From CAZYQW01 sp964649825 (GTDB taxonomy: Bacteria > Planctomycetota > B15-G4 > JADJEK01): a stretch of 64,000 bases of DNA. The position numbers were made by a program, and so were the translations under genes. Below the pieces are notes generated by a model, which saw only the letters and a list, made by a program, of their open reading frames with translations, had not been told where the DNA came from and searched no databases. Below, one piece after another: positions 46,182-54,362 of this stretch. Each line of letters opens with the position of its first letter. Position 1 is the stretch's first letter. The DNA is taken from assembly GCA_964649825.1 (NCBI GenBank), contig CAZYQW010000004.1:1-64000 (forward strand). The letters are read 5' to 3'.

Positions 46182-46700
46182 CTACCAATCGTCGCCCTTC
46201 AGATCGAACGTCGACAGGCCGACGACGAAGTCGACGATCTCGTCCGGGGCGATGCCGATGTACGCCTGGTCGAGGAGCAGGTGGAGATAGAGCCCGATGT
46301 CCCACTTCGGGACGTGCCAACGCGTCCACTTCTCGTCCGCGTTCGGCGGCGCGATCTTCGTCCCCGCCGCGGCCAGCGCGTAGACCGCCGCCTGGTAGGG
46401 CCGCGCATAGCGCCCGAACCAGCCGATGCCGACGTCGACGCCCGCCACCGCCAGCAATCGGCCGTACCGCGTGAAGTGCACCCCGATACCCGCGCCGGGT
46501 CCGACGCCGTAGCCGGCGTGCACGACGTCGACGAGGTCGATGATGCGATTGGGCAGGTAGAGCGCGATCGTGCCGCCGACGCCGCGCTTCGACCAGCCCG
46601 GATCCTCCGTGACGAACGCGTCCGAGATCCTCGCGTCGTGACAGGCGAAGGTCGTGCCGAGCACGAACACGAACAGGACCGAGCGAAGTCGTTCTGGCAT
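46182..46700 (-). CDS. putative lipoprotein of unknown function
   Basis: 172 residues. The signal segment MPERLRSVLFVFVLGTTFAC ends in a lipobox (TFAC). The mature protein begins with DPGWSKRG and runs through VDVVHAGYGVGPGAGIGVHF, AVYALAAAG and a Trp-containing end (KWTRWHVPKWDIGLYLHLLLDQ), without a family I recognise; the pattern resembles small conserved membrane-surface proteins of Planctomycetota. GGGAGAG lies eight bases before the ATG at 46700, which is why this start is chosen over 46790. Neighbours are a gene remnant and an unknown gene diverging from it. Confidence 0.65.
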   Translation of the reverse strand: MPERLRSVLFVFVLGTTFACHDARISDAFVTEDPGWSKRGVGGTIALYLPNRIIDLVDVVHAGYGVGPGAGIGVHFTRYGRLLAVAGVDVGIGWFGRYARPYQAAVYALAAAGTKIAPPNADEKWTRWHVPKWDIGLYLHLLLDQAYIGIAPDEIVDFVVGLSTFDLKGDDW

Positions 46701-46727
46701 TCCGGATCTCTCCCAACAGGAACCGTG

Positions 46728-47633
46728 ATGCGACCGCGACCGGCGACGTGGCGGCCCCGGACGCTCGCGGCTCCGTACGGCGGAGTCCACGTCCCGATCC
46801 CCGAACAGAAGATCGGCGAGACCCCCTGCTCGCTCGATTGCTATCTGCGCTCGATCGCCTCCCTCGACCCCGACCCGATCCGGTGGACGGACCGAATCAA
46901 GACCGACGACCGATCTCGGCTGACGAATGCGTTCCTGATCCGCACTCGAACGGGTGGCTGGGCCGCCTGCATCCTCGACGAGCGGGGCGAAACCGGGGGC
47001 TGGGCCGAGAGATTGGCGACCGTCCGCTACGTCTACAACCCGGCCGATCCGCGCTTCGTGGATGCGGCAACGCCCCTCGCGCCGGCAGCGACGGCCGAGT
47101 TCGGCGGTGTCCGCTTCGACCTGACCGCGTTCCTGACCGATCCGGTGACGGAGGCTCGGCGGGCCGAGTACGAGCGGCGCCTGGATCTCCTCCGGCAGGA
47201 GCTCGGAGCCCTCGACGATCTCGCCTCCCGATACGCGAGGAACCCCGGGGTGGCCGCATCCCCCGAGGAAGGAGTGGCAGCCGTCCTCTCACGACGAAGG
47301 GGGACGGAGATCCTGGCTGGCTTCGACGAGAAGCTGGGTCTTCGGGAATCTCACGACTACGTCGCGGCGACCTACAGCTTCGAGCATGCGACCCGGGACG
47401 ACGAGGCGAGGACCCACAACGACTGGGATCTCCTGGTCCGTGAATCCGGACGAGAGCAGCTCGTCTTCGACGTGAACATGGCGACCGACGACCGGAGTCG
47501 GATCTGGCGCATGGGCTCCGTCCCCTTCGACGCGCTGGGGACGCAGGTCGTCCCCGAACCCCAGCCCGTCGGCGACGAGGCGCGCAGGCAAGGTTGCCGA
47601 CCACGTGTGGTGACGAGAGGCTCGTGCCGCTGA
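46728..47633 (+). CDS. protein of unknown function, 3' end running into a gene remnant
   Basis: 301 residues, no domain recognised. The composition and GC-rich third positions are those of a genuine gene, and AGGAA lies six bases before the ATG. It is soluble, with scattered Trp/Asp (DPDPIRWTDRIKT, GGWAACILDERGE, EILAGFDEKLGL, THNDWDLLVRESG). The last 15 codons overlap antisense the broken subtilase copy, so the natural stop may have been lost by a rearrangement and the C-terminus extended. The lipoprotein gene starts 27 bases away in the opposite direction. Confidence 0.6.
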   Translation: MRPRPATWRPRTLAAPYGGVHVPIPEQKIGETPCSLDCYLRSIASLDPDPIRWTDRIKTDDRSRLTNAFLIRTRTGGWAACILDERGETGGWAERLATVRYVYNPADPRFVDAATPLAPAATAEFGGVRFDLTAFLTDPVTEARRAEYERRLDLLRQELGALDDLASRYARNPGVAASPEEGVAAVLSRRRGTEILAGFDEKLGLRESHDYVAATYSFEHATRDDEARTHNDWDLLVRESGREQLVFDVNMATDDRSRIWRMGSVPFDALGTQVVPEPQPVGDEARRQGCRPRVVTRGSCR

Positions 47634-48347
47634 TCGTCTGCGTGAACGGCGCGTTGAAGTCGAGCGTGTCGATCGATGTGCCGCTCGCGGAGAGGTTCGG
47701 TTTGTTCAGCAGCGTCAACGGGTTCAGGAAGCAGGAGCCGGCGTTCATAGCGTCGTCGCTCCAGTTGCCGTTGCCCTGGTCCGCGAAGTTGCCGACCGCT
47801 ATGACGTTGTACGCCTTCGCCGGCGACCCGACGTCGAGGGCTCCGCCGCAGTTCGACGCGTTCCCCGCCGCCGCGACGTACCTGTCGTAGTGCGTGCGGC
47901 TCTGATAGTCGAAGTAGTAGTCGACGAGCATCGGCGCGTTGCCGCACCGCCCGAAGCTCATGTTGGTGACGTCGATGTCCTGGGTGGCGATCGAGTCGCC
48001 GGCCTGGATCACGTCGGACGAGAACAGTGTTCTTGCGTTGGCGCTGATCAGGTCGACCTTGCGGGCGGAACCGAGCCGCCCCGACAGCGTCGAAGCGATC
48101 GAGCCGGCGACGCTTGTGCACGTGCGACGAGAGGAAGTGGGAGGGGTGTCCGGTGGCAGCCGGATGCCGCTGACCGTGAGATTGGGGTGCAAGAGGTCGA
48201 TCGCCGCGTCCTCGAGCACCGCGACGCGGATCCCGTTGCCCTTCACCCCGGCCGCGTGGACGTCGTCGATCTGGTGGGAGACGCGAACGCCGGCGGCAGG
48301 CCGAGGGAGAAGACGCAAAGGGCGGAGAGAAGAAGACGTGATTCCAT
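47590..48347 (-). pseudogene. broken subtilase (peptidase S8) gene
   Basis: A signal peptide (MESRLLLSALCVFSLGLPPAFA, from 48347) and a subtilase core lie in different frames. In the core frame: VKGNGIRVAVLEDAAID (Asp region), then RRTCTSVAG, where HGTSVAG is expected; removing one T from CACGTGCACA restores HGT, so the catalytic His is lost by small indels. GNASNCGGAL and the Ser motif SGTSLSSPHVVGNLA follow, then homology stops abruptly at the 3' end of the converging gene at 46728-47633. At least two frame changes plus a 3' truncation mark it as inactive. Confidence 0.6.
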
Positions 48348-48547
48348 GACCAGGCTCCGATCGAGGGTGGCTCGTTCGGAGGGACGAGTTGGCGATCCGC
48401 GCCGGTCTGACCGAGACTCAGTGGTACTTCCGGGGTGCGCCTCGCGTCGCGGCGACGAAGTATCGCGCTGGGCGTCGTTTGGTGAACCGATTCGCGCGCG
48501 CCGAGACACGAATCGTGGCGCTTCGATCCCCTTCGAAAGGAGTTCCC

Positions 48548-50341
48548 ATGTTCACCAAACGACGCGCTCCGGCGCCCATCGCGGCCGCGCTCGGCACTGC
48601 CTGGCTCCTCTGCGCTCCGCTCGCCGACGCGCAAGTGTTGCCGGTGCGGATCTCGTTCAAACGGGTCAGCGGCACGCCGCTCGGAACGGTCGGGCCGCTC
48701 GCGCCGGACCCGGCGTGGGCGGGCGCGGCCGGGACGGCGCGCATCCAGCAGATGGTCACCGACGCCAGCTCGATCCTCGCGGCGGCCGGTCTCGCCCTCC
48801 CGGGGTGCACGAGCGCGGTATCGTCGCCTTCGGGAGTCCCCGTGCGGCTCTCTCTCGCCTACAACGCGGCAACCGATCTCGTGGACCTCGTCGACCCCGC
48901 CTACCCGTTCTCGTTCTTCGACGTGATCCTCGGCCCGAATCCTCCTGTCGGGGCGCCCCCGACGGTGGCCTGGAAGGACGCGATGGAGGCGGCGTGCGAA
49001 GCGAACCCCGCCCGCTACGCGTTTCGCAGCGACGCGATCAACGTGTATCTCGTCGACACGATCACTGACTCTACGAGCGCCTTCGGCGGCTACTGCTCCA
49101 GTCCGATCGGTGTGCTCGGCACGACCTTCATGGACGAAGACGACATCATCTTCATCGCGGGGCAGCCCACCAGCTCGTTCCCGAACGTCGCGATCGAAGC
49201 GGCCTACTACGCGGCGTCGCTGGCGCACGAGATCGGCCACTACTTCGGGCTCGCTCACACGTTCGAGACGGTGACGGTCTCCGGTGGTCTCGGCGGCGCC
49301 GAGCCGGCGCCCTCGATCTGCTCCGGTTGCTCGTCGTCGACGCTCGGTGATCTCGTCGACGACACCCCGGCCGATCCGTGGAACCCGACCACCCCGGCCA
49401 CGCAGAGCGTCGCCAATCTGCTTGCCGTCTATGGCGCGTGCGCGACGAACGCGACGCAGCTCCGCGGAAACGTGATGGCGCAGTACTATCTCGTGGACAG
49501 CGCGGTGAGCGTGGCCGGCATGTCGTTTTCCGTGGGTCAACGGCTGCGCATGTCGAACTACCTCGCGGGACGCGGCAAGGTACTGGTTGCGACTCCTCCG
49601 CCGACGATCACCAGCGTCCTCCCGGCGCTCGTGGACTACTCCGGCCAGAACTCGACTCTCCTCGTCCAAGGGTGCAACCTTCCGTCATCGGCCTCGGGAT
49701 TGGTCGACGTGACCTTGGGACTGATCGATTGCTCCGCGCCGGGACCGACCTGCGGTCCGGAGTTCAGCGGGGCGAACACGCTGCTGCTCATCGACACGGC
49801 GCCGAGCGCGACCTGCCCGATCCCGGCCAGCAACGATCTCGTCGTCGTCTACAACGGTCCCATTCCCCCGGGTCGTCACACGGTCAGCGTGCGCAACAAC
49901 CAAGACGTCGTGGCGTCGCTCGGCAACGCCCTCGAGGTGACGCCGTACCTCGACCTCACGATCGCGAATCCTGTGTCGGAGACGTTCCAGCTTCTCGTGC
50001 GTACGGCGAGCGCGAACCAGCCTTACATGCTCGCGCTCGAGGCGGCCGGCTCGGCCCCGTACGGTCCGGCGTCGCCGCCGCCGTTTCCCTTGCCCGGGGT
50101 GAGCGTCCCCAGCTTCTCGTACCTGCTGTACACGAACTTCGCCAACCCCACGTTCCTGATCGGAGACCCGGCGACCGGCGTCATGCTGTCGACGGACGCG
50201 ACGGGCACGAGCACGATCTCGTTCAGCACGGCCGGGTACGCGAGCGGAGTTCGCTTCTTCTGCCAGGGCGTCGAGCTCACCCCGAATGGAATCAGCGGGC
50301 TGTACCAGCTGACGAACCTCGTCGAGTTGGCCATCCCCTGA
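48548..50341 (+). CDS. secreted metzincin-type zinc metalloprotease
   Basis: 597 residues. Signal peptide ends ADA (about residue 29). The catalytic helix HEIGHYFGLAHTF gives the HExxHxxGxxH zinc motif of metzincins, most like pappalysin (M43) proteases; VDDTPAD and GNVMAQYYLVD follow, consistent with M43, although the usual Met-turn NxMxY is altered. The long C-terminal part (about 350-597) has an IPT-like segment (ITSVLPALVDYSGQ) and a beta-rich region ending in PNGISGLYQLTNLVELAIP, a tail style shared by other exported proteins of such bacteria. AAAGGAG lies six bases before the ATG. Confidence 0.82.
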   Translation: MFTKRRAPAPIAAALGTAWLLCAPLADAQVLPVRISFKRVSGTPLGTVGPLAPDPAWAGAAGTARIQQMVTDASSILAAAGLALPGCTSAVSSPSGVPVRLSLAYNAATDLVDLVDPAYPFSFFDVILGPNPPVGAPPTVAWKDAMEAACEANPARYAFRSDAINVYLVDTITDSTSAFGGYCSSPIGVLGTTFMDEDDIIFIAGQPTSSFPNVAIEAAYYAASLAHEIGHYFGLAHTFETVTVSGGLGGAEPAPSICSGCSSSTLGDLVDDTPADPWNPTTPATQSVANLLAVYGACATNATQLRGNVMAQYYLVDSAVSVAGMSFSVGQRLRMSNYLAGRGKVLVATPPPTITSVLPALVDYSGQNSTLLVQGCNLPSSASGLVDVTLGLIDCSAPGPTCGPEFSGANTLLLIDTAPSATCPIPASNDLVVVYNGPIPPGRHTVSVRNNQDVVASLGNALEVTPYLDLTIANPVSETFQLLVRTASANQPYMLALEAAGSAPYGPASPPPFPLPGVSVPSFSYLLYTNFANPTFLIGDPATGVMLSTDATGTSTISFSTAGYASGVRFFCQGVELTPNGISGLYQLTNLVELAIP

Positions 50342-50389
50342 TCGAGCCGCCGGCCGCGCGCAGGCGACGCGCGGCCACGGTTTCCCCTC

Positions 50390-50885
50390 TCACTTCCCGC
50401 CCTTTTGGCTCGCGTCACTCGGTCGCTTCGGCTTCCGCTCGCCGACGTAGTCGAGCTCCGTGAACTCGCGCAGCTCCTCGCCGGTGAGGTCGAACTCCTC
50501 GCTCGTGCCGATCACCAGGCGATCCCGCCATTGGTCGAGCGCGCGGTCGAGCTTCGCGACGAGATCGGGGTGTCGGCCGGCGACGTTCGCCTGCTTGCGC
50601 GGGTCGTCACGCAGGTCGAAGAGCTCGGTCGCGGCGATCACGTGGATCTTCGACGAGACCAATGACGCCGCCGCGATCGTCGTGCGCATCCTCGTCGGGA
50701 TGGAAGGCATGGAACCGCCCGGCCATGCCGAAGAAGCTCAGCTCGTTCGATCCATTCACCTCCGCGATCACCAGGTTGTCGAGCGATCCGAGGATGAAGA
50801 CGTCCGAGTTTCCCGCCAGCGGCGGGATGGGAACGTCGCCGAGACGGAAGATCCGCGTCGATGGAGCTACCGTCCAGTCGCTCAT
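50390..50885 (-). pseudogene. frameshifted C-terminal remnant of a sulfatase gene
   Basis: Two frames share one protein end. Frame one (50885 to about 50690) reads MSDWTVAPSTRIFRLGD, then SNELSFFGMAGRFHAFHPDED; frame two (about 50690 to 50390) reads ATELFDLRDDPRKQANVAG and ends LREFTELDYVGE, the usual C-terminal pattern of arylsulfatases. The N-terminal catalytic half with the formylglycine motif is absent, and a +/-1 shift near 50690 breaks the rest. Readable codons continue upstream to about 50960 without a start. Confidence 0.55.
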
Positions 50886-51098
50886 CTCGAACAGGCCGTG
50901 ATCGAACGCCGATTGCGCGCGGCCACTCGAGAAGGCGGCGAGAACGGCGACGCTGGGCGCTGAGGCGCTTGGCGGCTCGGCCGCGGTGGTAGCCGGTCGT
51001 CCTCGCGTGTGGACGCGATTTCGACGCGCCCGCGCGCTCCGAGACGCCGCAAGCCCCCGTGGATTGCGAAGATCCGCGAGGGCTTACCTTCGATTGCG
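50886..51098. other. gap between sulfatase remnant and tRNA-Asp
   Basis: 213 bases. The part next to the remnant may be more decayed sulfatase sequence; the rest shows nothing recognisable. Confidence 0.4.
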
Positions 51099-51176
51099 TG
51101 GCGAGGGTGACGGGACTTGAACCCGCGACCTCTAGCGTGACAGGCTAGCGCTCTAAACCAACTGAGCTACACCCCC
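51099..51176 (-). tRNA. tRNA-Asp (GTC), CCA encoded
   Basis: Acceptor GGGGGTG pairs with CACCCTC (one G-T pair). D arm GCTC/GAGC, anticodon arm CTAGC-CTGTCAC-GCTAG with anticodon GTC at 51139-51141 (Asp), five-base variable loop and T arm with TTCAAGT loop. G discriminator is followed by an encoded CCA (51099-51101). 75 bases plus CCA. Confidence 0.95.
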
Positions 51177-51241
51177 GCGCGTTGTTTGGTGCGCGAAGAG
51201 CCGAGAATCCTAGCGGGCGCGTCGGGGCCGGCCAAGAGGTT

Positions 51242-52213
51242 TCAAGGGGAACTTCCGGGCTCGGCGGCGCGGGGCTCGGTGGGAAGGGTGAGGATGACGC
51301 GACGCGATCCGTTCGAGCCGTGGTGGACCTCGAACGTCGCGGCGTGGGTGCGGAGGATCGGCGCGATCGAGCGCGTGAGGGCGCGATGGCGGAGGAGGTT
51401 CGGGGAGGGCGTGAGACTGGGATCGTGCGTGGTCTCGAGGGCGATGCGCAGGCGTCCGCCGGCGATCGCGGCGTGGAGTCGAATCCGGTCCGCGCGCGCG
51501 GTGCGGGGGGTGCCGCTCAGTAGCTCGAGCCCGTTCAAGACGACCTGCGCCACCTCGACCGGGGCGGCGAGGACGACGCGATGGTCCAGGCGTCCGTCGC
51601 GCCGGGAGTGGACGCGGCATTCCGCGTCTGCCGCCGCGAACCGGCGGGCCCGCCGGAGGACCTCGGCCAGAAGAGCGCGGGCCGGCATCGACCGGCGGCC
51701 GGCCGCCTGACGCGGCCGCGCGTTCTCCGGCCGCGGTTCGGTGGCGTCGCGCCGATCGGAAAGCCCCAGGAGGAAGGAACGGATCGGCTCCGGAACCTCG
51801 GCCGGAACGCTCGCGGCGGTCGCGGGGGCGACCTCGTCCCACTCGAACGCGATCAGCTCGAGCGAGGACCGCGCGCTCCGTCCGAGCGGCAGCGCGAGAC
51901 CTTCGATGCGCCGGTGGGGATCACCGTCGACGGTGACGAGGTACACCGTAAGCCCGTCCATCCCGGCGCGGCGGATGCGCGTCAGGTTCGTGCGGAGCGG
52001 CGGATCGTCGTCGAGCCGCAAGCCGCGGCGCGCCGCCGCGTTCGCCGCCGCGAGCGCGCCATCCGACTCTCGGACGAGAATCGGAACCGGCAGATCATCC
52101 ATCACCTGAATCAGCGCCCGCGCATCGACCCATCCGCCCTCCCCATCGGAAGCGACGACACGACCGGCCGTGCCGGGCCGGGCCGATGCGCGCGGCTCGT
52201 GTTCATCTTTCAA
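51242..52213 (-). CDS. degenerate PAS/histidine-kinase-like protein
   Basis: About 323 residues from a TTG start with GGAGG ten bases upstream; the open frame extends to 52360, but that part is low-complexity and approaches the LysR start. A PAS-like segment (about 35-120, DDLPVPILVRESDGALAAANAAARRG) is followed by a helical region (SMPARALLAEVLRRARRFAAAD) and a fold like HATPase_c (VVLNGLELL, RIALETTH, ILRTHAATFEVHHG). No H-box and no intact N/G boxes are visible, so it cannot be an active kinase as read. A pseudo-kinase regulator is possible. Divergent from the LysR gene. Confidence 0.55.
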   Translation of the reverse strand: MKDEHEPRASARPGTAGRVVASDGEGGWVDARALIQVMDDLPVPILVRESDGALAAANAAARRGLRLDDDPPLRTNLTRIRRAGMDGLTVYLVTVDGDPHRRIEGLALPLGRSARSSLELIAFEWDEVAPATAASVPAEVPEPIRSFLLGLSDRRDATEPRPENARPRQAAGRRSMPARALLAEVLRRARRFAAADAECRVHSRRDGRLDHRVVLAAPVEVAQVVLNGLELLSGTPRTARADRIRLHAAIAGGRLRIALETTHDPSLTPSPNLLRHRALTRSIAPILRTHAATFEVHHGSNGSRRVILTLPTEPRAAEPGSSP

Positions 52214-52401
52214 ACCGACGTGACCTCCGGTGCGATCGCCCGATCCGAGAATCCGCCCATCCTTCTCACGCTGGCGGGCCGATCGACGCCGTCTTTTCGT
52301 CGCGCTCGCGCCGACACCTTGAGTCGCCGATGCTCCGAGCGGTGGTCGCGACCCGGTCACCCTCCGATCCGTGGGACTTCGCGTCCCGTTCGCTCGGATC
52401 G

Positions 52402-52407
52402 TAGGAT
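52402..52407 (+). promoter_or_regulatory. -10 element at leaderless spacing before LysR gene
   Basis: TAGGAT ends seven bases before the ATG at 52415, the same geometry as at 3413. It can also act partly as a weak SD (GGAT), so leaderless translation is not proven. Confidence 0.35.
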
Positions 52408-52414
52408 GCGCCCT

Positions 52415-53329
52415 ATGACCGACCGCCGCCCCAACGTCCGATTACGGCAGATCGAAGTGTTCGCGGGGGTCTTCGAGGCAGCGTCGTTCTCGAAGGCCGC
52501 GGAGGCACTCGGGCTGGCGCAGCCGACGATCAGCACCCACGTCCGCACGCTGGAGGAGGAGCTGGAGACGAAGCTCTTCCACCGGCGCGGAAGGACGGTC
52601 ACGCCGACCGCGGCCGGAGTCAAGCTCTACGCGCACGCGCGGAGGATCCTCGAGCTGAAGGATGCGGCGGTCAGCGCGGTCGTCGGCGAGGATGGCCAAG
52701 GCCTTCGCGGGGAGGTGCAGGTCGGGGCGAGCAACATCCCGGGGACGTACTTGCTGCCGGCGATCGTCGGTCGCTTCCGCGCACGACATCCGCTGGCGCA
52801 GGTCCGCCTCGACGTTCGCGACTCGGAGCAGGTGCTCTGCAGCGTCCGGGACGGCATCGTCGAGGTCGGCTTCGTCGGCACGGAGCCCGACGCGACCCGC
52901 TTCGACGCCCGTCGCCTTTGCGAGGATCGAATAGTGCTCGTCGCTCTCCCGAGCCATCCGCTCGCGGGCCAGACCGTCGCCTCGTCGGCGTTGAAGGGGC
53001 AGCCGTTCGTCGTGCGACGCGCGGGGTCCGGGACGCTCTCGGCGGCGGCCGGCGCGCTCGCGAAGCTCGGCGTCGAGATCGGCGTCGATTGCGACGTCGC
53101 GCTCGAGGTCAGCAGCAACGAGGGTGCGCGCGAGGCGGTTCGCGCCGGCGTCGGCATCTCGTTCGTCTCGCGCTTCTCGGTGCGCGGCGAACTGGAGCGC
53201 GGCGAGCTCGCGACGATCCAGGTGCGCCGCCTCTCGCTTCGCCGGAGCTTCTTCGTCGTCACCTCGAAACGGCGGGTTCCCGGCGCGTTGGTCGAGGCGT
53301 TCCTCGAGTGCGCGAGGGTGCCGGCGTGA
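52415..53329 (+). CDS. LysR-family transcriptional regulator
   Basis: 304 residues. N-terminal winged HTH (about 8-65; RLRQIEVFAGVFEAASFSKAAEALGLAQPTISTHVRTLE, then LFHRRGRTVTPTAAG), linker helix and a two-subdomain effector domain (about 95-300; GEVQVGASNIPGTYLLPAIVGRFRARHP, VEVGFVG, GAREAVRAGVGISFVS). The ASxIPGxYLLP segment resembles CysB-like and selenium-metabolism LysR proteins. The target is unknown; the divergent kinase-like gene at 52213 is a classical candidate. Start at 52415; a second ATG nine bases upstream lies inside the -10 box. Confidence 0.92.
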   Translation: MTDRRPNVRLRQIEVFAGVFEAASFSKAAEALGLAQPTISTHVRTLEEELETKLFHRRGRTVTPTAAGVKLYAHARRILELKDAAVSAVVGEDGQGLRGEVQVGASNIPGTYLLPAIVGRFRARHPLAQVRLDVRDSEQVLCSVRDGIVEVGFVGTEPDATRFDARRLCEDRIVLVALPSHPLAGQTVASSALKGQPFVVRRAGSGTLSAAAGALAKLGVEIGVDCDVALEVSSNEGAREAVRAGVGISFVSRFSVRGELERGELATIQVRRLSLRRSFFVVTSKRRVPGALVEAFLECARVPA

Positions 53330-53334
53330 CGCGG

Positions 53335-54006
53335 TCAGCCGTTCTGGACCGGCAGCGGCAGCTCCGGCATCACCAGCGCCATGAGCGCTTCCAGGTGGTC
53401 CTTCACGACCTCGACGTTCTCGGGCGGGATGCCGTCGTGCTGCGACTTCATCGCGTCGGCGACGTCCTCGGTCTCGCCGATCCGATCGCGCACCGATTCG
53501 ATCTTCGTCTCGAGCTCGTACTTGCGCAGGCGCCGTTCGTCCTCGGAGAGAGTCGCGTCCGCCAGGACGTCCTTCAACTCGGTCTCGTAGTCCTGGATCG
53601 CGATGTTCATGCGATAGCGTTGGGCGGCGCCGTCGAAGCCGCCGTGCTCCCCGAGGAGGAGCGACTTGAGGACGAGCTGCACGTTGCCGAGGACACTTTC
53701 GAACTCCTCGGCGCTCCGGAAGCCGTTACGTTCCAGCACCGGCGTGACCGAGGCCCCGAGCACCGCCGTGATGCCTTGCGACACCGGAAGGAACTCGCGA
53801 CCCTGCCGCAGCACGTCGGGGTGCGTACGGCTGACGTCGCGCAGCCCTTCCGCGGTCGCGATGAAACGACGGATCATCGCGTCGTCGAGGATCAAGGGCG
53901 GCCGGACCGCGGTTCGTTCTTCCGTCGAGTCGGTGCAGCCTTCGCACCACCAGAGGATCGGCAGGGTCAGAGCGATGAGAGCGGGGGAACGGAGCGGGGA
54001 TTTCAT
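53335..54006 (-). CDS. putative lipoprotein, helical, function unknown
   Basis: 223 residues. Short basic start and hydrophobic stretch with a lipobox-like WWCEGC (Cys about 22 or 25). The mature part is mostly alpha-helical: LDDAMIRRFIATAEGLRDVSR, QLVLKSLLLGEHGG, then a charged helix (EDERRLRKYELETKIESVRDRIGE) and a final helix ending LVMPELPLPVQNG. No catalytic motif seen. GAGGAT lies seven bases before the ATG, chosen over an ATG 15 bases upstream. Converges with the LysR gene with a five-base gap. Confidence 0.7.
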   Translation of the reverse strand: MKSPLRSPALIALTLPILWWCEGCTDSTEERTAVRPPLILDDAMIRRFIATAEGLRDVSRTHPDVLRQGREFLPVSQGITAVLGASVTPVLERNGFRSAEEFESVLGNVQLVLKSLLLGEHGGFDGAAQRYRMNIAIQDYETELKDVLADATLSEDERRLRKYELETKIESVRDRIGETEDVADAMKSQHDGIPPENVEVVKDHLEALMALVMPELPLPVQNG

Positions 54007-54200
54007 CGCGGTGATCCTCATCCGGGCTCACGAAGTTCGGCGGGTTCGAGACGGGGTCCTCGACTTCTAGCCTGCAACTTCCGGAGCGTCACCGCGAAAC
54101 GAGGGACTCTTTTCGGTCCGGCCGGTGCTTCCTCGTGCGATATCGCCCGAGCAACCGGCCCGCCGGCGACGCGGGCGATCGGGTCGCGAGAGGAGGATGA

Positions 54201-54272
54201 TGGGCGATGATGGATTCGAACCGTCAACCTCCACCGTGTAAAGGTGGTGCTCTACCCTTGAGCTAATCGCCC
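54201..54272 (-). tRNA. tRNA-Val (TAC), no encoded CCA
   Basis: Acceptor GGGCGAT/ATCGCCC, D arm GCTC/GAGC with short loop AAGGGTA, anticodon arm CCACC-TTTACAC-GGTGG with anticodon TAC at 54238-54240 (Val). T arm GACGG-TTCGAAT-CCATC has one C-A mismatch. Discriminator A at 54201; CCA is not encoded. Confidence 0.93.
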
Positions 54273-54362
54273 GCCGAGGGCGACGAACATAGTCGATCCG
54301 GCGTGCGATCGCAACGCCGCCAGCGGACCCGACGAGCGGGCCCCGAGCCGGAGGAGGAACCG

